From NCBI GenBank assembly GCA_021324795.1, contig JAJPIK010000044.1, positions 23,294-87,293 of the forward strand: 64,000 bases of DNA, read 5' to 3'. Numbering within the stretch: position 1 is the stretch's first letter; each line of letters starts with the position of its first letter. The stretch comes from Chloroflexota bacterium (lineage in GTDB: Bacteria; Chloroflexota; UBA6077; FW602-bin22; CADDYW01). Below, piece by piece: positions 9,059-17,915 of this stretch. Both the position numbers and the translations under genes were made by a program. A model generated the notes under the pieces. The model was not told the DNA's origin, searched no databases, and was given only the letters and a program-made list of their open reading frames with translations.

Positions 9059-11452
9059 TCAGAGCGCCAGATGGGCGACGGTCGCTCCTTCCCCTCCCTC
9101 ACGTTGATCGGCGGTTTCGAATTGACTGACTAGCCCGGTGCTGGCAAGGTAATCGCGAACCACCTGACGGAGCACGCCGGTGCCTTTGCCGTGAACGATC
9201 CGGACGCTTGAAAGGCCAGCCATGTAGGCGTCGTTCAAGTAGCGCTCGAGCTCGGGAACGACCTGCTCGGCACGCCAGCCGCGAAGGTCGAGCTGACGCG
9301 GCGGCGCTTCCCGCCGCTCCAGATTCCAGACCGTTGGCCCGGTCGCGACGCGCGGGACGGTCACCTCCGCAGCGCGGCCCAAGCGCTCGACGTCGTCGGT
9401 GCCTACTTTCAGCTTGAAATTGCCGATGTGGACTTCCACTGCCGCGCCATCGTCGAGGATTGCCACGACCTCCCCATCGCGCTCGAGGCTGCGCACCCTC
9501 ACTCGGTCCCCAACTGCCACCCGGCCCGCCCCGGCGGGCCGGGGGAGCGATGGGAGCCCGGGGAGACGGGATGGCATTGCGGCTGGACGCGCCATCTGCC
9601 GACTCGCTGCTTCGAGCGCTTGCGCCGCGGCGACCAGCTCGCCGCGGCTGCGCTCCGTACGTTGCAGCACGGCCGCGGCCTGGCGGAGCTGGGCCCGCAG
9701 GTCGGCTAACTCATTTTCCGCCTCCTGTCGGGCTCGTCGGAGCAGCTCGCGCCGCTCTTCTTCGATGTGATCCAGGCGACGGACGAGCTCGGCCCGAATC
9801 CGCGCGATATCCTGACGTTCGGCCTCGAGCGCGGCCAGTGTCTGTTCGGCACGTCGCCGTTCGGCATGAATGCCTTCCAGCAGATTCTCTACCTGAATCT
9901 GGCCTGGGTCGAGCAACCGTTCTGCCTCATCTAAAATAGTTCGTTCCAGGCCTAGGCGAGCGGCAATCGCGAGCGCATTACTCCGACCGGGCAGACCGAT
10001 CTGCAGGCGATAGGTTGGCGTCAGCGTTTCTGGATTGAACTCGACCGAGGCGTTGGTCATGCCCGGCGTGTCGTGGGCAAATGCTTTCAGTTCGCTGTAA
10101 TGGGTCGTGGCGATGACCCAGGCGCCGCGGTTAAGCAGATAACGCAGGATCGCGCGCGCGAGCGCGGAACCCTCGGCCGGATCAGTGCCGGCCCCGACTT
10201 CGTCCAACAGGACAAGAACGTTGGCCCTGGCGGCTTCGACAATCGCCACGACGTTGCGCAGGTGGGATGAAAAGGTCGACAGGCTCTGCTCGATGCTTTG
10301 CTCGTCGCCAATGTCGGCGCGAACGTCGTCGAAGATGTGAATCTGCGAGCCAGGATCGGCCGGAATGTGGAGACCCGCTTGCGCCATCAGCGTAAGCAGA
10401 CCGGCTGTTTTGAGCGCAACCGTCTTACCGCCGGTGTTGGGTCCGGTGATCACCATAACCTGGAAGTCATCACCGAGCCAGAGATTGATTGGCACGGCAC
10501 GGCCGTGCAACAGCGGATGGCGGGCGTTGATCAGCCGGAGGCCACGGCTGCCGACCGCACCAGGGTTGATCTCTAGAATCGGCTCAGTGGCTTGCTGCTC
10601 GGCGGCGAGTCGCGCCTTGGCAAGCGCAAAGTCGACGCTGGCGAGCGCGGTAACACTCGCCTCGATTGCCTCGGCGTGGCTGGCGACCTGATCGCTCAGT
10701 TCCCGCATGATGCGCTCGATTTCATGCTGCTCTTCGAGCTGAAGCTCACGCCAGCGGTTGTTGAGATCAACCGTGGCCAGCGGCTCGACGTAGATCGTCT
10801 GACCACTCGACGACCTGTCGTGAATCAGGCCTCGCAACTGGCCGCGTGCGTCGGAGCGCACTGGGACGACGTAGCGTCCTTCGCGCATGGTAATGACTGG
10901 CTCTTGAAGGGCATGACGATAGGTGCCACCATAGACGATGTCGTGTAGACGATCTAGCAGGCGCTGATGGGCGATCCGGATCTCCGAGCGCAATCGGGCG
11001 AGCTCGGGGCTGGCCGAGTCCAGGACATCGCCGGCCTCGCCGAGGCAGCGGCCGATCGCGCGCTCGAGCGCGGGGCAGTCGACGATCTCGCTGGCTAGCT
11101 CGGCGAGCTTCGGCGCGAGGGAGGAAAGCGAAGTGACCGCAGCTCGCACGGCGCGAGCGCTGATGATCGTCGCCCGGATCGCGAGCAGCTCCTGCGCGTC
11201 AAGTAAACCCCCGCGGCGAGCCCGGTCGGCGAACGGTCGGACGTCGGTCGCGGCACCAACCGTCAGGCCGGGCCGCTGATTAAGCACGCGAACTGCTTCG
11301 CTGGTAAGAGACTGGCGCTGGGCGACCAGGATTCCGTCTGTGCTCGGCTCGATGGCCAGGGCAAGGTCCTTGCTAGCAGAGAAGCCACAGAAGGATGCTA
11401 ATTGGCCGCGAATCCGCGGAAATTCAAGTAGCTCGAGAGTTTTCTGATTCAC
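9059..11452 (-). CDS. mutS2: Endonuclease MutS2
   Basis: The protein has 797 residues. The clamp/lever region is followed by the MutS ATPase with Walker A GPNTGGKTVALKT and Walker B LVLLDEVGAGTDPAEGSA, a long coiled coil (about residues 500-630, Glu/Arg-rich), and a C-terminal Smr nuclease domain with LDLRGWRAEQ and VRIVHGKGTGVLR. MutS2 proteins suppress recombination and, in some bacteria, rescue collided ribosomes. The start is the GTG at 11452, which has AGAGGA 7 bases upstream and begins with the usual NQKTLELLEFP; an in-frame start at 11524 adds residues unrelated to the family. It is divergent from the BrkB-like gene. Confidence 0.96.
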   Translation of the reverse strand: MNQKTLELLEFPRIRGQLASFCGFSASKDLALAIEPSTDGILVAQRQSLTSEAVRVLNQRPGLTVGAATDVRPFADRARRGGLLDAQELLAIRATIISARAVRAAVTSLSSLAPKLAELASEIVDCPALERAIGRCLGEAGDVLDSASPELARLRSEIRIAHQRLLDRLHDIVYGGTYRHALQEPVITMREGRYVVPVRSDARGQLRGLIHDRSSSGQTIYVEPLATVDLNNRWRELQLEEQHEIERIMRELSDQVASHAEAIEASVTALASVDFALAKARLAAEQQATEPILEINPGAVGSRGLRLINARHPLLHGRAVPINLWLGDDFQVMVITGPNTGGKTVALKTAGLLTLMAQAGLHIPADPGSQIHIFDDVRADIGDEQSIEQSLSTFSSHLRNVVAIVEAARANVLVLLDEVGAGTDPAEGSALARAILRYLLNRGAWVIATTHYSELKAFAHDTPGMTNASVEFNPETLTPTYRLQIGLPGRSNALAIAARLGLERTILDEAERLLDPGQIQVENLLEGIHAERRRAEQTLAALEAERQDIARIRAELVRRLDHIEEERRELLRRARQEAENELADLRAQLRQAAAVLQRTERSRGELVAAAQALEAASRQMARPAAMPSRLPGLPSLPRPAGAGRVAVGDRVRVRSLERDGEVVAILDDGAAVEVHIGNFKLKVGTDDVERLGRAAEVTVPRVATGPTVWNLERREAPPRQLDLRGWRAEQVVPELERYLNDAYMAGLSSVRIVHGKGTGVLRQVVRDYLASTGLVSQFETADQREGGEGATVAHLAL

Positions 11453-11630
11453 GTTTTGATCCTCTAGCGCCGGTCGGATCGGTTGAGCTGGCACCCAGGC
11501 AGAGTCCTCACCCCCGCCGATCAAATCAGCGCCAGCGTGGACACAAAGATCGGCGGGTCACCATCGACCCGCCGAGGTTTTCGCAGGTTTAGAGTATACT
11601 TGACCAATTATATCACAGAAGGAGGGGAAC

Positions 11631-12491
11631 ATGCGCGCGCTGGAGATTGCCCGGGAAACGGTTGCCGCGTTTCAGCGTGATCGTGGAACGACCTATGCCG
11701 CGGTCATTGCCTATTATACCCTCTTGTCGGTTTTCCCGCTCATTCTTGGCATGATCGCGGTGTTGGGCATTGTCTTCAGCGATCCGAGTGTGCGCGCTCA
11801 GTTCATCTCGTCCGTTGCTGGGCTCTTTCCGGGTTCGGCTAGTTTCATCCAACAAACGGTGCAGCAGGTCATGCGGGGGCGGGAGACCGCGGGGATCATC
11901 GCGGTGATTGGCCTAATCTGGTCGGCAAGTGGCGTTTTCGGGGCGATCACCCAAGCTCTCGACGTGATTTGGGCGGTTCCCCACGGTCGCGGGTTGATCC
12001 AGAGCACGGCACTGGCGGTGGGGATGGTTCTCGGGGTGGGAATCATCTTCGTCGCTTCGCTTCTTCTAAGCACAGCCCTGTCAGTGGCCGTGAACTACCA
12101 CCTGCCCTTGCTCGACTGGTCACTGACGAGTATTCCACTGTTCTTCCCATTGCTCTCCTTGGCGTTGCCCTGGCTGGTTACCTTTGGCATCTTCGTCGGG
12201 CTCTACTGGTTCGTGCCCAACACGCCGTTGACCTGGCCCGATGCCTGGCCAGGTGCAGTGCTGGCGAGTGCGTTGTTCGAGGTCAGCAAACAGGTGTTCG
12301 TTTGGTATCTCGCGAATTTTACCCACTACACTGCCGTTTACGGCTCGATTGGCATCGTGATCGCCTTTCTGACCTGGGCGTACTACGTGGCAATCATCCT
12401 GCTGATCGGCGGCGAGCTGAATGCCACCCTTGCCCGCTGGCGGCGAGGGGAGCGTCGGTTACATCGTCACAGCTCTGGATCGTCAAAATAG
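11631..12491 (+). CDS. YihY/BrkB-family inner-membrane protein
   Basis: The protein has 286 residues with six predicted transmembrane helices. Diagnostic family segments are AAVIAYYTLLSVFPLILG near the N-terminus, the SASGVFGAITQALDVIW region and PGAVLASALFEVSKQVFVWY followed by YGSIGIVIAFLTWAYYVAIILLIGGELNA in separate helices. The function of the family is unsettled. The ATG is preceded by a strong AAGGAGGGGAAC. The 3' end overlaps the convergent decarboxylase gene by 25 bases. Confidence 0.88.
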   Translation: MRALEIARETVAAFQRDRGTTYAAVIAYYTLLSVFPLILGMIAVLGIVFSDPSVRAQFISSVAGLFPGSASFIQQTVQQVMRGRETAGIIAVIGLIWSASGVFGAITQALDVIWAVPHGRGLIQSTALAVGMVLGVGIIFVASLLLSTALSVAVNYHLPLLDWSLTSIPLFFPLLSLALPWLVTFGIFVGLYWFVPNTPLTWPDAWPGAVLASALFEVSKQVFVWYLANFTHYTAVYGSIGIVIAFLTWAYYVAIILLIGGELNATLARWRRGERRLHRHSSGSSK

Positions 12492-13621
12492 TGGACAGTG
12501 GGTGGGGGCCAGCCGTTAAATGACGAGGCGTAGGCCAGAGTATAGGCCCCGGCGTTGGGAAAGTATACGCGCTCGCCGACCGCCAACTCTGGCAAAGCGA
12601 TTGATTCGGCGATGATGTCTACGCTGTCGCAGCTCGGGCCAGCCAGGACTACCTTGGCGAGCGGGCCGTCGGCGGTCGTCGCGACCTGGTAAGAAAAGCC
12701 CTCGATTGCTTCCATAAGCGCGTTGAAAACACCGGCGTCGAGGTAGAGCCATTGCTGATCGCCACGCCGCGCTTTGCCGATGACCGTGGCGCCGAGGATG
12801 GCAGCATCGCCGACGATCGCGCGCCCCGGCTCGAGGGCAAGCCGCGCCTCCTTGGGGAAGCGCGCGGTGACAGCTCGCTGAACTACCTTGCCAATCTCTT
12901 CGAGACAAGGGATTTCTCGAGTGTGCTGGACCGGGAAGCCCCCGCCAATGCTCAGGAAGCGGAGGTCGAGACCATGGCGCTCTGCCTCGTTCCATACGTC
13001 GGCAGTGCTAGCCAAGGCGGTGTCCCAGCTCTGGGACACGCGACATTGTGAGCCGACGTGGAAAGTCGTACCAACTGGATTCAAGCCATAGTCGCGGGAG
13101 CGATCGAGGAGGGCAACTGCTTCATCACCGGCGACGCCATATTTGCGCGCGAGTGGCCATTCGCTGCCGCTGTTGTCGACGAGCAAGCGCACGAAAACCG
13201 CGCTGCCCGGGGCGTGACGGGCGAGCTTGACCAACTCATCCGGGGAATCTACCGCGAAGGCCTCGATGCCAGCAGCAGCCGCTCGGCGGATGAAGCCGGG
13301 CGTTTTGATTGGATTGCTGGAGAGCAAGCGCAAAGGCGAGTCAAAGTCCTGGAGCAGGTCAAGCTCACCTTCGGAGGAGATCTCAAACCCGGTTCCTTCG
13401 CTCGCCAATACCGCTAAAACACCGGGATGAGCGTTCGCTTTCACCGCGTAGAACAGGTCAGCGCCGGGAAAGACCTCGCGGAAGCGACGGACGTTGGTCC
13501 GCAGCCGTTCTGTCGCGATCGCCAGGAAAGGCGTTTCCAATGATTGGGTCAACTCGATGAATCGTGCGATGGCAGCGTTGGCGGCGGGAGCCGCCGCCAC
13601 GTGCAGGCGAAATGTGCTCAT
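12467..13621 (-). CDS. Ornithine decarboxylase-type PLP enzyme (group IV)
   Basis: The 384-residue enzyme of the ornithine/diaminopimelate decarboxylase fold has the PLP lysine in FYAVKANAHPGVL, HVGSQC, SIGGGFP, EPGRAIVG and the catalytic cysteine in AGPSCDSVDII, which supports decarboxylation of ornithine or a close relative rather than diaminopimelate. Its ATG (13621) overlaps the stop of speE (ATGA), so decarboxylase and aminopropyltransferase are coupled in one polyamine operon: ornithine to putrescine, then to spermidine. The usual SAM decarboxylase is not in the window. Lysine or arginine specificity is not excluded. Confidence 0.88.
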   Translation of the reverse strand: MSTFRLHVAAAPAANAAIARFIELTQSLETPFLAIATERLRTNVRRFREVFPGADLFYAVKANAHPGVLAVLASEGTGFEISSEGELDLLQDFDSPLRLLSSNPIKTPGFIRRAAAAGIEAFAVDSPDELVKLARHAPGSAVFVRLLVDNSGSEWPLARKYGVAGDEAVALLDRSRDYGLNPVGTTFHVGSQCRVSQSWDTALASTADVWNEAERHGLDLRFLSIGGGFPVQHTREIPCLEEIGKVVQRAVTARFPKEARLALEPGRAIVGDAAILGATVIGKARRGDQQWLYLDAGVFNALMEAIEGFSYQVATTADGPLAKVVLAGPSCDSVDIIAESIALPELAVGERVYFPNAGAYTLAYASSFNGWPPPTVHYFDDPEL

Positions 13622-14532
13622 TCGATGACGAGTGGATGGGCGTCGTCGATGAGGGAAGTGGCTCGACTCAGGGCGTCGCGATAATACCGGTCGGGAGAGA
13701 ATAACGCCCGGTGGGTCAGGCCATCGTAGAAGCGCAAGCCGTTGATTCCGCGTTCCGCTAGGATCTGATTGATCTCGCACTCCGACAGATCCGTGGGCAG
13801 TCGCTCGAGGCCGGCCACCGCGAATCCCCAGGTCTCGCCAAACGACGGCACGTGGGCACGATAGCCGGTGGCTCGGGGGAAAACCGAGGCGAGGGTTTTG
13901 ACGATTGCCACGTGGCCTTCGAGCACACCGTGGTCACCGCTCTCGGCCTGGACCGCGATGAGGCCGTTGGGGCGCAAGTGGGCGCGGACGAGTGCGTAAA
14001 ACTCGCGGGTGAAGATCCGGTAAGACGGACCGCCGGCCAAAGGGTCAGTCACGTCAACGATCACGACGTCGAAATCTGTGTCGGAGCGCTCGATCGCGGC
14101 TCGGGCATCGTCGTAGACAAGAGTGAGGCGCGGATCGGCGAAAGCGCCCTGGTGAAAGTCGGTCAGATAGGTTCGGCAGGCCCTAACAGCCGCTTCGTCG
14201 ATGTCGACCATAATAACCGACTCGACCGTGGGATGGCGCAAGACTTCGCGAGCGGTGGCACCCTCACCACCACCGGCAATGAAGACCCGTCTTGGTGCCG
14301 GATGAGCAACCATGGCTGGCTGAACGAGCGCTTCGTGATAAATGAACTCGTCGGCGATTGCCGACTGAATCTTCTCGTCGAGAAAGAGGCAACGTCCGTA
14401 GGAGACGGTGTCGACGATTTCCAACGCCTGAAATGCCGTCCGAATCAGCAAAGGGCTGGTATTCTCCACCAATTGGAGCGAGGTCCGCTCACCCCGTCGT
14501 TTGCTGAAAGTCTTCCACTGGTCCTGGGGCAC
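13618..14532 (-). CDS. speE: Polyamine aminopropyltransferase (spermidine synthase)
   Basis: The protein has 304 residues. SpeE-type features are an N-terminal beta region with QALEIVDTVSYGRCLFLDEKIQ, the decarboxylated-SAM pocket FIAGGGEGATAREVL, VDIDEAAVRACR, YDDARAAI and the catalytic loop VIVDVTDPLAGGPSYRIFT. It transfers an aminopropyl group from decarboxylated SAM to a diamine. The start is GTG at 14532 with GAGGAG about 9 bases upstream. It is the first gene of the two-gene polyamine operon and is divergent from the Fe-S protein gene. Whether the product is spermidine, thermospermine or agmatine-derived cannot be read from the sequence. Confidence 0.92.
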   Translation of the reverse strand: MPQDQWKTFSKRRGERTSLQLVENTSPLLIRTAFQALEIVDTVSYGRCLFLDEKIQSAIADEFIYHEALVQPAMVAHPAPRRVFIAGGGEGATAREVLRHPTVESVIMVDIDEAAVRACRTYLTDFHQGAFADPRLTLVYDDARAAIERSDTDFDVVIVDVTDPLAGGPSYRIFTREFYALVRAHLRPNGLIAVQAESGDHGVLEGHVAIVKTLASVFPRATGYRAHVPSFGETWGFAVAGLERLPTDLSECEINQILAERGINGLRFYDGLTHRALFSPDRYYRDALSRATSLIDDAHPLVIE

Positions 14533-14802
14533 CCGGTTTTTCTCCTCTGTCTGAGCAATTCAGTTAATTTTACCTGGAAACAAGCAGTGGAGCAATTCAG
14601 GCTAACGAGCAGATGGAGTGTGGCCTGGCTTGAGTCAGGGGGCATTGACCAAACGTTCGTGGCTACGTATAGTGATCACGTTGAGTACCAGAATCCGTAC
14701 CGAGAATATAGGCAGACAGTTCTCATCCTAGCCCACTCCCAGGTGGAGAGCGGGAATTTCACTGGAGCCAGCGTGGAGCAGCGAGAAGAAGGTGGCCTGG
14801 CG

Positions 14803-16167
14803 GTGCCCAGCGTTCCTTTGGGGCCCAGGCCGATGGTTAAACCGTTGTTGGGCAACGTCGACGCGCCGGACTATGAAAATGCTTTGGCGTGCGTGCGATG
14901 CGGACTTTGCCTCTCGGTTTGCCCGACCTATACTACCGAGCACACCGAAGTACAGTCGCCTCGCGGGCGGGTTGCCTTGATTCGAGCGGTCGATGAAGGG
15001 CGCCTGTCACTCGCCTCGCCCGGCTTCAAAGAGCATATGTATCATTGTCTCGATTGCCGGGCCTGTCAGACAATCTGCCCATCGGGGGTGAAGGTGGGCG
15101 AGCTGGTGCTAGCGGCGCGCAGCGAGATCGACCGACGGGAGCCAATGCCCTGGCTGGAAAGACTGCTCAAACGGCTGATCCTTCAATGGGTGCTCTTGCG
15201 GCCCGAGCGCGTCGAACTGGCGACGTTGCCGCTGCTCTGGTACCAGAAGCTCGGATTGCAGCGACTAGTGCGGGCAAGTGGGCTGCTACGGAAACTGCCC
15301 CGAGGATTGAGTCGGCTTCGCGTCATGGAAGATCTGCTGCCCGAGCTGCCGGAGAGGCCGCTACGGGCCGAATTGGCTGAAGTGACGCCTGCGCGAGATG
15401 GCCGGCGCTACCGGGTTGGCTTTTTCCTTGGCTGCGTGATGAACGTTGTTTACGCCGAGGCGAGCCGGGCGACGGTAAACGTGCTGACCGAGAATGGCTG
15501 CGAAGTCGTTACTCCAAAGTCTCAGCGCTGCTGTGGTGCCCCCCACGCTGCGGAAGGCGATAGCCGCACGCTACGTGAACTGGCAAAACATAACGTCGAC
15601 CTCTTTGAAAGCTGGCAGCTCGATTACGTTGTCGCCGATTGCGCTGCCTGCGCCGCGCAAACCAAAGAATACGCCCATCTGTTACGCGATGAACCGGCCT
15701 ACCGTGAGCGTGCCGTGGCGTTTAGTCGGAAGGTCCGTGACATCAGCGAACTGCTCGCCGAGATCCCTTTCAAGCCGCCGGAGGGCGGGGTTCCGATTCG
15801 GGTGACCTACCACGAAGCCTGTCACCTTTGTCACGCCCAAGGGGTACGGCGCCAGCCGCGCATGGTCATTAATCGGATTCCCGGCGTCGAGCTCGTCGAG
15901 ATGAAAGAGTCCGATTGGTGTTGCGGTAGCGCCGGGATTTATAACATCACCCACCCGGAGCGCGCGAAGCAGATCCTCGACCGCAAGGTCGCGAACATCG
16001 CCGCGACCGATGCCGACGCTGTCCTCACTGGCAACCCCGGCTGCCTCCTTCAGCTCGCAGCGGGGGTGAGACAGGCCGGACTCAAAACAAAGGTGCTGCA
16101 CCCAACCCAGGTGCTGGACGCGGCTTACCGGGCAGAGCGGAAGAAGAGAGAGGAGAAAGGACCGTAG
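14803..16167 (+). CDS. GlcF/GlpC-like iron-sulfur (CCG-domain) oxidoreductase subunit
   Basis: The product has about 454 residues. It carries two 4Fe-4S motifs (CVRCGLCLSVCP and CLDCRACQTICP) followed by two cysteine-rich CCG domains (QRCCGAPHAAEG and CHLCHAQ...DWCCGSAG). This is the architecture of the glycolate oxidase iron-sulfur subunit GlcF, which passes electrons from a flavin subunit (GlcD) to the membrane quinone pool. No glcD or glcE is adjacent. The start is uncertain: GTG 14803 has AGAAGG about 10 bases before it, while ATG 14833 starts closer to the first conserved cysteines. The open frame continues far upstream antisense to speE, which is not coding. Confidence 0.85.
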   Translation: MPSVPLGPRPMVKPLLGNVDAPDYENALACVRCGLCLSVCPTYTTEHTEVQSPRGRVALIRAVDEGRLSLASPGFKEHMYHCLDCRACQTICPSGVKVGELVLAARSEIDRREPMPWLERLLKRLILQWVLLRPERVELATLPLLWYQKLGLQRLVRASGLLRKLPRGLSRLRVMEDLLPELPERPLRAELAEVTPARDGRRYRVGFFLGCVMNVVYAEASRATVNVLTENGCEVVTPKSQRCCGAPHAAEGDSRTLRELAKHNVDLFESWQLDYVVADCAACAAQTKEYAHLLRDEPAYRERAVAFSRKVRDISELLAEIPFKPPEGGVPIRVTYHEACHLCHAQGVRRQPRMVINRIPGVELVEMKESDWCCGSAGIYNITHPERAKQILDRKVANIAATDADAVLTGNPGCLLQLAAGVRQAGLKTKVLHPTQVLDAAYRAERKKREEKGP

Positions 16168-16186
16168 GGCGCTACCCCGGACGACG

Positions 16187-16219
16187 GCCATTCCTTCTCT
16201 CCAATAGAGAAGGAATGGC
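16187..16219. terminator. Perfect 14-bp hairpin between convergent genes
   Basis: The arms GCCATTCCTTCTCT and AGAGAAGGAATGGC pair without mismatch around a CCAAT loop. It lies 20 bases past the Fe-S protein stop and 50 before the convergent stress-protein stop, so it could terminate both, although there is no long T-tract. A related hairpin occurs at 36174-36206. Confidence 0.5.
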
Positions 16220-16268
16220 TGAGGGCTATCTGGCTACTAGGTTGGATGGTTGCTTCGCGCGCCGTTGC

Positions 16269-17399
16269 TCACTTCTTCTTTTGCTCGGCACAAGCAAGCA
16301 AGGCGTCTTCCCAGTCGAGTAACTTACCGTCGGGCCCCGGGTGATCTGTGCGCCACTGGGCAACACGGACGAAGACGTCGGCGGTGCGCTCACCGGGGAA
16401 CTGTTGGGTAAGGCGCAGAGCGCGGATCTGGCGAGCCACCGGGCGGTAGACGTCACTTTCCCAGCGTCGGGCGGCTTCCCGAAGGTCGTCAATGCCCTGC
16501 TCCGCGGCGAAGTCGCGGATGAGCTCTTCAAGACGTGGATATTGGCCGGGCAACGCCGCGCCGATTCGGGTGAGGCCAGTGGTGCGCTCGAAAGCGCGGC
16601 GCTCGGCGAAGACGCGCTGGGCTTGTGGATCTCCTAAGGTGACGAACTCGGTCACGAGGGCGTCTATTTCGAGCTGGCCCAAGCGCTTGGCAGCGGCGAC
16701 CCGATGATTACCGTCGAGGACATAATAGCCGTAGCCGAGCTTGTAAAGGACGACCGGGGGCAAGCTGACCCCTTCCTCCATCGCCTTGAGGACTCGCTGG
16801 AAGCGCTGGTCTTCTTCCCGACGCCGGCTGTTGATCCGGAAATTCTCGTCGAGCTCGGCGGCCCGGCCAACGCTGCCGATGATGCGGGCGACTTCGACTG
16901 TCCGCAAGCCCAGGGAACGGGGCGCAACCGGGCCCGCCCGAGCGGCATCCTCGGCGAAGCTACGAACGGCCGGGGGGCGCTCGGCTTCAGCGACGTTTGG
17001 TCGGACGAGGAGCACTGGACAGGGAGCCTTGGCAACGATCTCCTCGGCCACGGATCCGAGAATGATTTTCGACAAGCCGTGGCGAACGTTGCTGCCCAGG
17101 ACGAGGAGGTCAACGTTCTGGGCAGCGGCTTCGTGGAGGATCGTTTCGGCGACGGGGCCATAGCGGATGAGCGGACGAGCCTTGATCCCTTCAGTATGTA
17201 AGCGCGCGGTAATGGCATCGAGGTACGCATGAGCCTGGGCCTCGGCGGGAGAAACGCCCTCACTGTTGGAAGGCTGAGATGGCAGGACGTGCAGCAGAAT
17301 GATCTCGGCGTCGAAAGCCTTGGCTTGGGCTTCGGCAATCGGAATCTTGGCTTCACTGAGGCGATTCAAATCGAGTGGTACTAGAATGCGATCGATCAT
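16269..17399 (-). CDS. Universal stress protein fused to a ParB-like domain
   Basis: The protein has 376 residues. Residues 1-145 are a UspA domain: start MIDRILVPLDLN, ILLHVLPS and the ATP-binding GSNVRHGLSKIILGSVAEEIVAKAPCPVLLVRP. After a linker, residues about 200-285 form a ParB/sulfiredoxin-type fold with RREEDQRFQRVL, LPPVVLYKLGYGYYVLDGNH and RVAAAKRLGQ. This resembles the ParB/Srx loop (DGNHRxxAA) that can bind a nucleotide. The last 90 residues are helical and rich in Arg/Trp. The ATG at 17399 follows GGGAGGA and lies 62 bases downstream of the rhodanese on the same strand, so the two may be co-transcribed. The combined function is unknown. Confidence 0.75.
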   Translation of the reverse strand: MIDRILVPLDLNRLSEAKIPIAEAQAKAFDAEIILLHVLPSQPSNSEGVSPAEAQAHAYLDAITARLHTEGIKARPLIRYGPVAETILHEAAAQNVDLLVLGSNVRHGLSKIILGSVAEEIVAKAPCPVLLVRPNVAEAERPPAVRSFAEDAARAGPVAPRSLGLRTVEVARIIGSVGRAAELDENFRINSRRREEDQRFQRVLKAMEEGVSLPPVVLYKLGYGYYVLDGNHRVAAAKRLGQLEIDALVTEFVTLGDPQAQRVFAERRAFERTTGLTRIGAALPGQYPRLEELIRDFAAEQGIDDLREAARRWESDVYRPVARQIRALRLTQQFPGERTADVFVRVAQWRTDHPGPDGKLLDWEDALLACAEQKKK

Positions 17400-17460
17400 T
17401 GGTCGCCGGTCCTCCCGTCCACGGAGCTCATCTCCAGTGTACTGGAGAACCAGCGAACGG

Positions 17461-17808
17461 TCAAAGGCCGACCGCGATGGGATAGCCGGCTGCTTCCCAG
17501 GCCTGGAGGCCACCGATCAAAGCGGCGCCCTTGAAACCGCGGGCGTTGACGATCTGCGCCGCACGGGCGCTGGAATGTTCCGCCGGTCAGGTTCAGTAGA
17601 AGATCAGTTTCTTATCTGGAGGAAGACGCGAGATTGCCGCGCCGAGCTGACGGATCGGAATTGACCACGCCCCGGGGATGTGACCAGCGGCAAAAAGATC
17701 AGTCGGACGCACGTCGATCGCGACAGCTTTGCCGCTCTCGAGGAGTTCGTAGGCTTCGACCGGACCGATACGTGGGGCCGGGGCTAGCGAAGGTTTGGCT
17801 GCTGCCAT
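17461..17808 (-). CDS. Rhodanese with two in-frame UGA codons; candidate selenoprotein
   Basis: Read as a whole this is a complete 115-residue single rhodanese domain: IGPVEAYELLESG, AIDVRPTDLFAAGHIPGA, LPPDKKLIFY, then codons TAC TGA ACC TGA CCG, then AEHSSARAAQIV, GFKGAALIGGLQAWEAAGYP and a final TGA at 17461. The two internal TGAs (17593-17595 and 17587-17589) stand exactly where this subfamily has the catalytic-loop cysteines (Y-C-x-C-P-x-E-x-SSAR). Everything after them is intact, which is not expected of a decaying gene. If UGA is read as selenocysteine the site becomes U-T-U. A conventional reading would stop at 17593 after 71 residues and lack the active site. The start ATG 17808 has a perfect AGGAGG. 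It lies upstream of the USP/ParB-like gene. Confidence 0.7.
17556..17570 (-). promoter_or_regulatory. Small hairpin at SECIS distance after the second UGA
   Basis: On the mRNA strand GCGCC-CGUGC-GGCGC forms a five-base-pair GC stem with a loop containing GU. The stem begins 16 bases after the second in-frame UGA (17587-17589). Bacterial SECIS elements lie within the coding sequence a short distance after the UGA, with a G (often GU) in the apical loop, so position and loop are compatible. GC-rich sequence forms such hairpins easily by chance. Confidence 0.3.
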
Positions 17809-17915
17809 GGCACCTCCTGAATTCGGTGAAACAGGAGAGCGCTGCAAGCTGAATGCCGGAGTGTTAGTACCGGATTATTCGCCGGGAGTGTCAACGGCAG
17901 AGTTCCAGCGGGACC

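Noticed and set aside
13852..14802. Long 5' extension of the Fe-S protein frame
   Set aside because: It is antisense to speE and its intergenic region, with no domain similarity; the conserved protein begins near 14803-14833.
17593..17847. Short rhodanese ending at the first UGA as a functional protein
   Set aside because: It would lack the catalytic loop and C-terminal third, yet that third is fully preserved in frame.
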